NCBI RefSeq assembly: GCF_003337415.1 | Contig: NZ_QPJT01000011.1 | Location: 62,001 to 126,000 of the forward strand | Direction of reading: 5' to 3' | Length of the DNA stretch: 64,000 nucleotides | From: Anaerobacterium chartisolvens | Lineage (GTDB): Bacteria > Bacillota > Clostridia > Acetivibrionales > DSM-27016 | Shown here: one piece after another, positions 60,885 through 64,000 of the stretch | Layout of the letters: the number at the start of each line of letters is the position of its first letter | How positions within the stretch are numbered: the first letter of the stretch is position 1 | The notes under the pieces: generated by a model | What the model saw: only the letters and a program-made list of their open reading frames with translations | What the model was told of the DNA's origin: nothing | Databases searched by the model: none | Program-made: the position numbers and the translations under genes

Positions 60885-61592
60885 ATGTATAAAGGCATAA
60901 ATATTAAACTGCCTTTTTTTGAAATAGGGCCTAAAGCTTTGATTTATGGAGATACCGCTCTAAAACTTGCCAAGGTTGCGGACAGTGTTGCTGCAAAGTA
61001 TGACGTGCACATTATTTTTACACCGCAGTATACAGATATCCCGACAATTGCAAGTCAGACTGAAAACCTTCTGGTGTTTGCCCAGCATATGGATTCTCTG
61101 CCTGTAGGAAAGGGTCAGGGGTCTGTACTTCCGGAGGCTGTGAAAGCGGCGGGTGCGGCGGGCGTAATGCTGAACCACGCTGAGAAGAGGATAAGCCTCT
61201 CTGAGATAAATAAGACAATTAAAAGAGCTGACGAGGTGGGACTTTTATCCATGGTTTGCACCGATACAGTGGAGGAAGCGGCCGCCGTGGCGCATCTTGC
61301 ACCTAATATTATTGTAGCTGAGCCGCCCGAGCTTATCGGGACAGGAAATACAAGTGATATGAACTATGTAAGGGAATCTATAAATGCTGTCAAATCAATT
61401 AATCCGGATATACATGTGCTTCAGGGAGCGGGAATCAGCTCGGGAGAGGATGTATATAGCGTTATTATGGCAGGGGCTGTTGCCACAGGCTCCACCAGCG
61501 GAATAATCAAGTCCGGGAATCCTGAAGCCATGGTTGAGGAAATGATTTATTCGCTAAGAAAAGCGTGGAACAAAATAAACAAGGGGGATTGA
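60885..61592 (+). CDS. Triose-phosphate isomerase family protein
   Basis: About 235 residues (ATG 60885; GTG 60873 and TTG 60876 overlap the ribosome site). TIM barrel resembling the short archaeal-type TpiA: N-I-K-L-P-F-F-E-I-G, F-A-Q-H-M-D, G-V-M-L-N-H-A-E-K-R (catalytic His), A-E-P-P-E-L-I-G-T-G (catalytic Glu), G-A-G-I-S-S-G-E-D and G-A-V-A-T-G-S-T-S-G phosphate loops. Probably interconverts triose or related phosphates; a secondary rather than the glycolytic isomerase. YjbQ follows 3 bp later. Confidence 0.87.
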   Translation: MYKGINIKLPFFEIGPKALIYGDTALKLAKVADSVAAKYDVHIIFTPQYTDIPTIASQTENLLVFAQHMDSLPVGKGQGSVLPEAVKAAGAAGVMLNHAEKRISLSEINKTIKRADEVGLLSMVCTDTVEEAAAVAHLAPNIIVAEPPELIGTGNTSDMNYVRESINAVKSINPDIHVLQGAGISSGEDVYSVIMAGAVATGSTSGIIKSGNPEAMVEEMIYSLRKAWNKINKGD

Positions 61593-61595
61593 AAT

Positions 61596-62216
61596 ATGGA
61601 ATTTAAAGTATATCAAAAGGAGCTGGAATTGCAGTCAAGGGGATGGATTCCCACTTTTCATGATGTTTCAAAGGAAATAATAGAAATTGTCGAGGCATCG
61701 GGGGTAAAGAACGGTACTGTTTGTATATCGTCGCACCACACAACCTGCTCGGTTATGATTCAGGAATGCTCGCATGACGTTGACAGCTTTGATATTGAAT
61801 ATTTGCAGCATGACCTTCTGGATATAATGCGCAAAATGATTCCGGATTTTGAAAAAGAGCACCAGTACCGCCATCCTGGGCCGGTACATACCCAGTTCGG
61901 GCGTTATGTCAATGAGCCGGGGGATTTTACGAGCATGAATACCGATGGGCATTTGCGCTCTGTGTTTTTTGGACGCAGTGAAACTATGGCTATTAAGGAC
62001 GGGGTATTGGACGGCGGAGAATTTGCACATGTCTATTTTGTGGACTGGGATCACGTACGCGCGCGCCGCAGGCAGTTGAACGTTACGGTTATGGGAACAT
62101 CGGATAATGTGGAGAACCGCAAATGGAACAATGGTGAGGTAATTAATACCTTGCGTAAATACACAGACGAAGAAAAGGCCTTTGACGTTCATTATACGTT
62201 GCAGCAGCAAAGGTAA
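61596..62216 (+). CDS. YjbQ family protein (UPF0047)
   Basis: 206 residues. Family marks: S-S-H-H-T-T-C-S-V-M-I-Q-E near residue 45 and G-E-F-A-H-V-Y-F-V-D-W-D-H near the end. YjbQ proteins have been described as having weak thiamine phosphate synthase activity; their true role is unclear. It shares an operon with the isomerase just before it, which may point to sugar-phosphate metabolism. Confidence 0.9.
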   Translation: MEFKVYQKELELQSRGWIPTFHDVSKEIIEIVEASGVKNGTVCISSHHTTCSVMIQECSHDVDSFDIEYLQHDLLDIMRKMIPDFEKEHQYRHPGPVHTQFGRYVNEPGDFTSMNTDGHLRSVFFGRSETMAIKDGVLDGGEFAHVYFVDWDHVRARRRQLNVTVMGTSDNVENRKWNNGEVINTLRKYTDEEKAFDVHYTLQQQR

Positions 62217-62265
62217 GCGGGGAGTATTGCTTTTTTAAGGAAATGATATTATTATAATAAAAACA

Positions 62266-62303
62266 GGCCATGTCAATTATAAACAACTTATATTGGCATG
62301 GTC
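62266..62303 (+). terminator. Probable terminator hairpin behind the YjbQ gene
   Basis: GGCCATGTCAAT (62266-62277) and ATTGGCATGGTC (62292-62303) pair with few mismatches and are followed by GTTATTTATTTT. Confidence 0.55.
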
Positions 62304-62399
62304 GTTATTTATTTTAAGGCGGCAAACGTTGAAGGAACATTCTGGTGATAGAAAAGAATAATTACATAATTACTAAAGAGATTATTGTGGAGGTAGATC

Positions 62400-63050
62400 A
62401 TGGAATATTGCAGATGGTGTGACGATATGACCAGTGAAGAGGAATGGGAGGATATTATTGAAAACCATTCTATTAATTACAAAAGTTATTATAATGAAGA
62501 GTATCAAAGAATATCTCTTTTGGATGAGGCTGATAAAGAGGTTCAATTGCGGCAGTTAGTCAGAGTAATGAAAGAGATGAATATTCTTGAAGAAATGGAG
62601 AAGCAGCGAAATAAAAATGAGATAAAAAAACAATTGAAAAGTGAAGGTGTTGTATGTAAAGAATGCCAATATACTTCAGGCGAACTTAAAAAGAAGTGGG
62701 AGCAGAAATTTCTATCACATATGACTGAAAAGCAAAAAGAAGAATGTTATCTTGATGAGTATTTGTGGAATGCTTTTACTCGTGGAAGTATGAAGGATTA
62801 TTTAGAAGGAGATGACGCTAAAAAAGCGTTTGATGATGAGGAAAAAGATAAAGTATATATTTTTTGGCAATTAGAAGAACAAGTATATTATTTGGCTACA
62901 AATAATAAATTAAGTTCAAAGCATCTACGGTTGGAAATGGGCAGGGATATATATATTGTGGATAGCGACTTTACATGGACATTTCTTTATAAACACTGTG
63001 ATAAAAGACCTATATGGTATAAGATAAATAGACAAGGTATACATAATTAA
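62400..63050 (+). CDS. Hypothetical protein, possibly DUF4275-like
   Basis: 216 residues, highly charged. The second half (residues about 95-215: W-E-Q-K-F-L...L-W-N-A-F-T, then I-V-D-S-D-F-T-W-T-F-L-Y-K-H) resembles DUF4275 proteins; the first half has a C-x-x-C-D pattern near the N-terminus and a coiled-coil-like stretch. It has a GTGGAGG ribosome site and lower GC than its neighbours. Function unknown; such small orphan genes are often immunity or accessory genes, but nothing shows that here. Confidence 0.65.
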   Translation: MEYCRWCDDMTSEEEWEDIIENHSINYKSYYNEEYQRISLLDEADKEVQLRQLVRVMKEMNILEEMEKQRNKNEIKKQLKSEGVVCKECQYTSGELKKKWEQKFLSHMTEKQKEECYLDEYLWNAFTRGSMKDYLEGDDAKKAFDDEEKDKVYIFWQLEEQVYYLATNNKLSSKHLRLEMGRDIYIVDSDFTWTFLYKHCDKRPIWYKINRQGIHN

Positions 63051-63212
63051 TTAACATATCGGTACAATTCCTTGTACAGCAGGGCTCAGAATTCAATAAT
63101 TATGTTGACCTCTTGCAAAATGAGCAGGGAAGGGTTATGATATTGGCACAACAAGTTAAAATATAGTCGTGAGTAGCTTTATACAGATTATTTAGTTGAA
63201 AAGGGGAATATT

Positions 63213-64000
63213 ATGAAAATAGTATTTGCACCGGACTCCTTTAAAGGGAGTTTAAGCTCGCTTGAGATTATTGATGTGCTGAATGAATCCGCAAGGCGCA
63301 TATTTGAGGATGTGGCGACAGTGCCAGTTCCCATGGCTGACGGGGGAGAGGGAACTATAGACGCGCTGATAGTTCCGGCAGGCGGCACTAAAGAAACGGT
63401 TACCGTCACCGGACCTATGGGAAACCCTGTAGAGGCGGTCATAGGATACATTCATGAAGGGAAGACTGCCGTACTGGAAATGGCGCAGGCATCGGGATTG
63501 TTCCTCGTTCCCGGAGGAAAAAAGAATCCCCTCGCCGCCACCTCCTATGGGACGGGGGAGCTGATACGGAGGGTGCTAGACAAGGGAATCCGCAGCATTA
63601 TAATAGGAATTGGGGGCAGTGCCACAAACGATGGCGGAATGGGAGCCATGAGGGCTCTGGGTGTGAGGTTTTTAGATGCCGAAGGAAAAGAGCTGGAAGG
63701 AAGAGGCTCAGATTTGGAGCTGGTTAGAAGCATTGATGCTTCGGGCTTAAACCCGGCGGCTTCCGAATGCAGTATAACGGTAATATGCGACGTTTCAAAC
63801 CCTTTGCTTGGAAAGGATGGAGCGACATATATATACGGCCCTCAAAAGGGAGTTACGCCTGATCTTCTGGACAGGCTGGATAGGGGAATGGCGGGCTATA
63901 TCAAGGTTGTGGAAGGCAATCTTAACAAGGAGATTGCCAATGCTCCGGGAGCGGGAGCAGCAGGGGGAATGGGAGCGGCTCTTATGGCATTCCTCGGCGC
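63213..64000 (+). CDS. Glycerate kinase, 5' part (runs off the window)
   Basis: The frame is open from ATG 63213 (AAGGGGAA before it) to the end of the window, 262 codons visible of about 380. It begins K-I-V-F-A-P-D-S-F-K-G-S-L-S and contains P-M-A-D-G-G-E-G-T, S-Y-G-T-G-E-L-I-R, I-G-I-G-G-S-A-T-N-D-G-G-M-G and G-A-G-A-A-G-G-M-G: the GlxK-type glycerate 2-/3-kinase family. It phosphorylates glycerate to feed glycolysis. Confidence 0.92.
   Translation, partial: MKIVFAPDSFKGSLSSLEIIDVLNESARRIFEDVATVPVPMADGGEGTIDALIVPAGGTKETVTVTGPMGNPVEAVIGYIHEGKTAVLEMAQASGLFLVPGGKKNPLAATSYGTGELIRRVLDKGIRSIIIGIGGSATNDGGMGAMRALGVRFLDAEGKELEGRGSDLELVRSIDASGLNPAASECSITVICDVSNPLLGKDGATYIYGPQKGVTPDLLDRLDRGMAGYIKVVEGNLNKEIANAPGAGAAGGMGAALMAFLG

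Noticed and set aside
1-64000. tRNA, rRNA, CRISPR arrays, phage genes and full insertion sequences
   Set aside because: I looked for cloverleaf ends, spaced direct repeats and transposase or integrase motifs on both strands and saw none I could support.

Overview
The window is AT-rich DNA from a Gram-positive, very probably anaerobic Clostridia-type bacterium. The signs are low GC, strong AGGAGG-like ribosome sites with TTG/GTG starts, a T-box leader on leuA, paired electron-transfer flavoprotein (ETF) genes, acyl-CoA dehydrogenases, cobalamin radical-SAM enzymes and an oxygen-independent HemN-like end. No genus can be named from sequence reading alone.

Layout. (1) 1-357 is the 3' end of a hemN-like gene. 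(2) 626-19130 is a tight operon for a hybrid lipid/peptide/polyketide product (cluster 1): ACP, acyl-AMP ligase, ACP, KAS III, unknown protein, an NRPS with a glycine-like A domain, two AT-less polyketide synthase proteins (each KS-DH-KR-ACP) and an ETF pair whose alpha subunit carries a ferredoxin domain. (3) 19430-22423 has a Fic protein and leuA behind a T-box. (4) 22943-45494 is a visibly AT-richer block of 20 co-directional genes (cluster 2). (5) 45630-64000 is mostly ordinary chromosome: an acyl-AMP ligase, a methyltransferase, an M23/LysM/G5 cell-wall protein, a CsoR-controlled metal P-type ATPase, an ArsR regulator, a MATE exporter, an EF-G-like GTPase fused to an NYN domain, a SIS protein, a TIM-barrel isomerase, YjbQ and glycerate kinase.

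The most interesting part is cluster 2. Its first two genes closely resemble carboxymethylproline synthase (CarB/ThnE) and carbapenam synthetase (CarA/ThnM), the two enzymes that build the carbapenam bicycle. Around them are an ArgJ-type acyltransferase, a LuxE-like activating enzyme and a LuxC-like reductase (possibly supplying the glutamate-semialdehyde precursor). There are also two cobalamin radical-SAM enzymes, a KAS III-like protein with an altered active site, an ACP, an acyl-AMP ligase, an ETF pair, two acyl-CoA dehydrogenases and a free-standing condensation-domain protein. A BacA-like prephenate decarboxylase next to a cupin, a ThDP enzyme and a nitroreductase complete the block. No CarC-type oxygenase is visible. 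This looks like an anaerobe's route to a carbapenem-like or other bicyclic beta-lactam, possibly with a bacilysin-like dihydroaromatic unit. The product is inference.

Cluster 2 appears to have been inserted between leuA and the acyl-AMP ligase now at 45630. A 25-bp piece of the leuA 3' end recurs just before that ligase, and a decayed copy of the ligase 5' end, perhaps with the neighbouring methyltransferase 3' end, follows leuA on the left. Four copies of a short terminal-inverted-repeat element (a MITE-like family) are scattered across the window.
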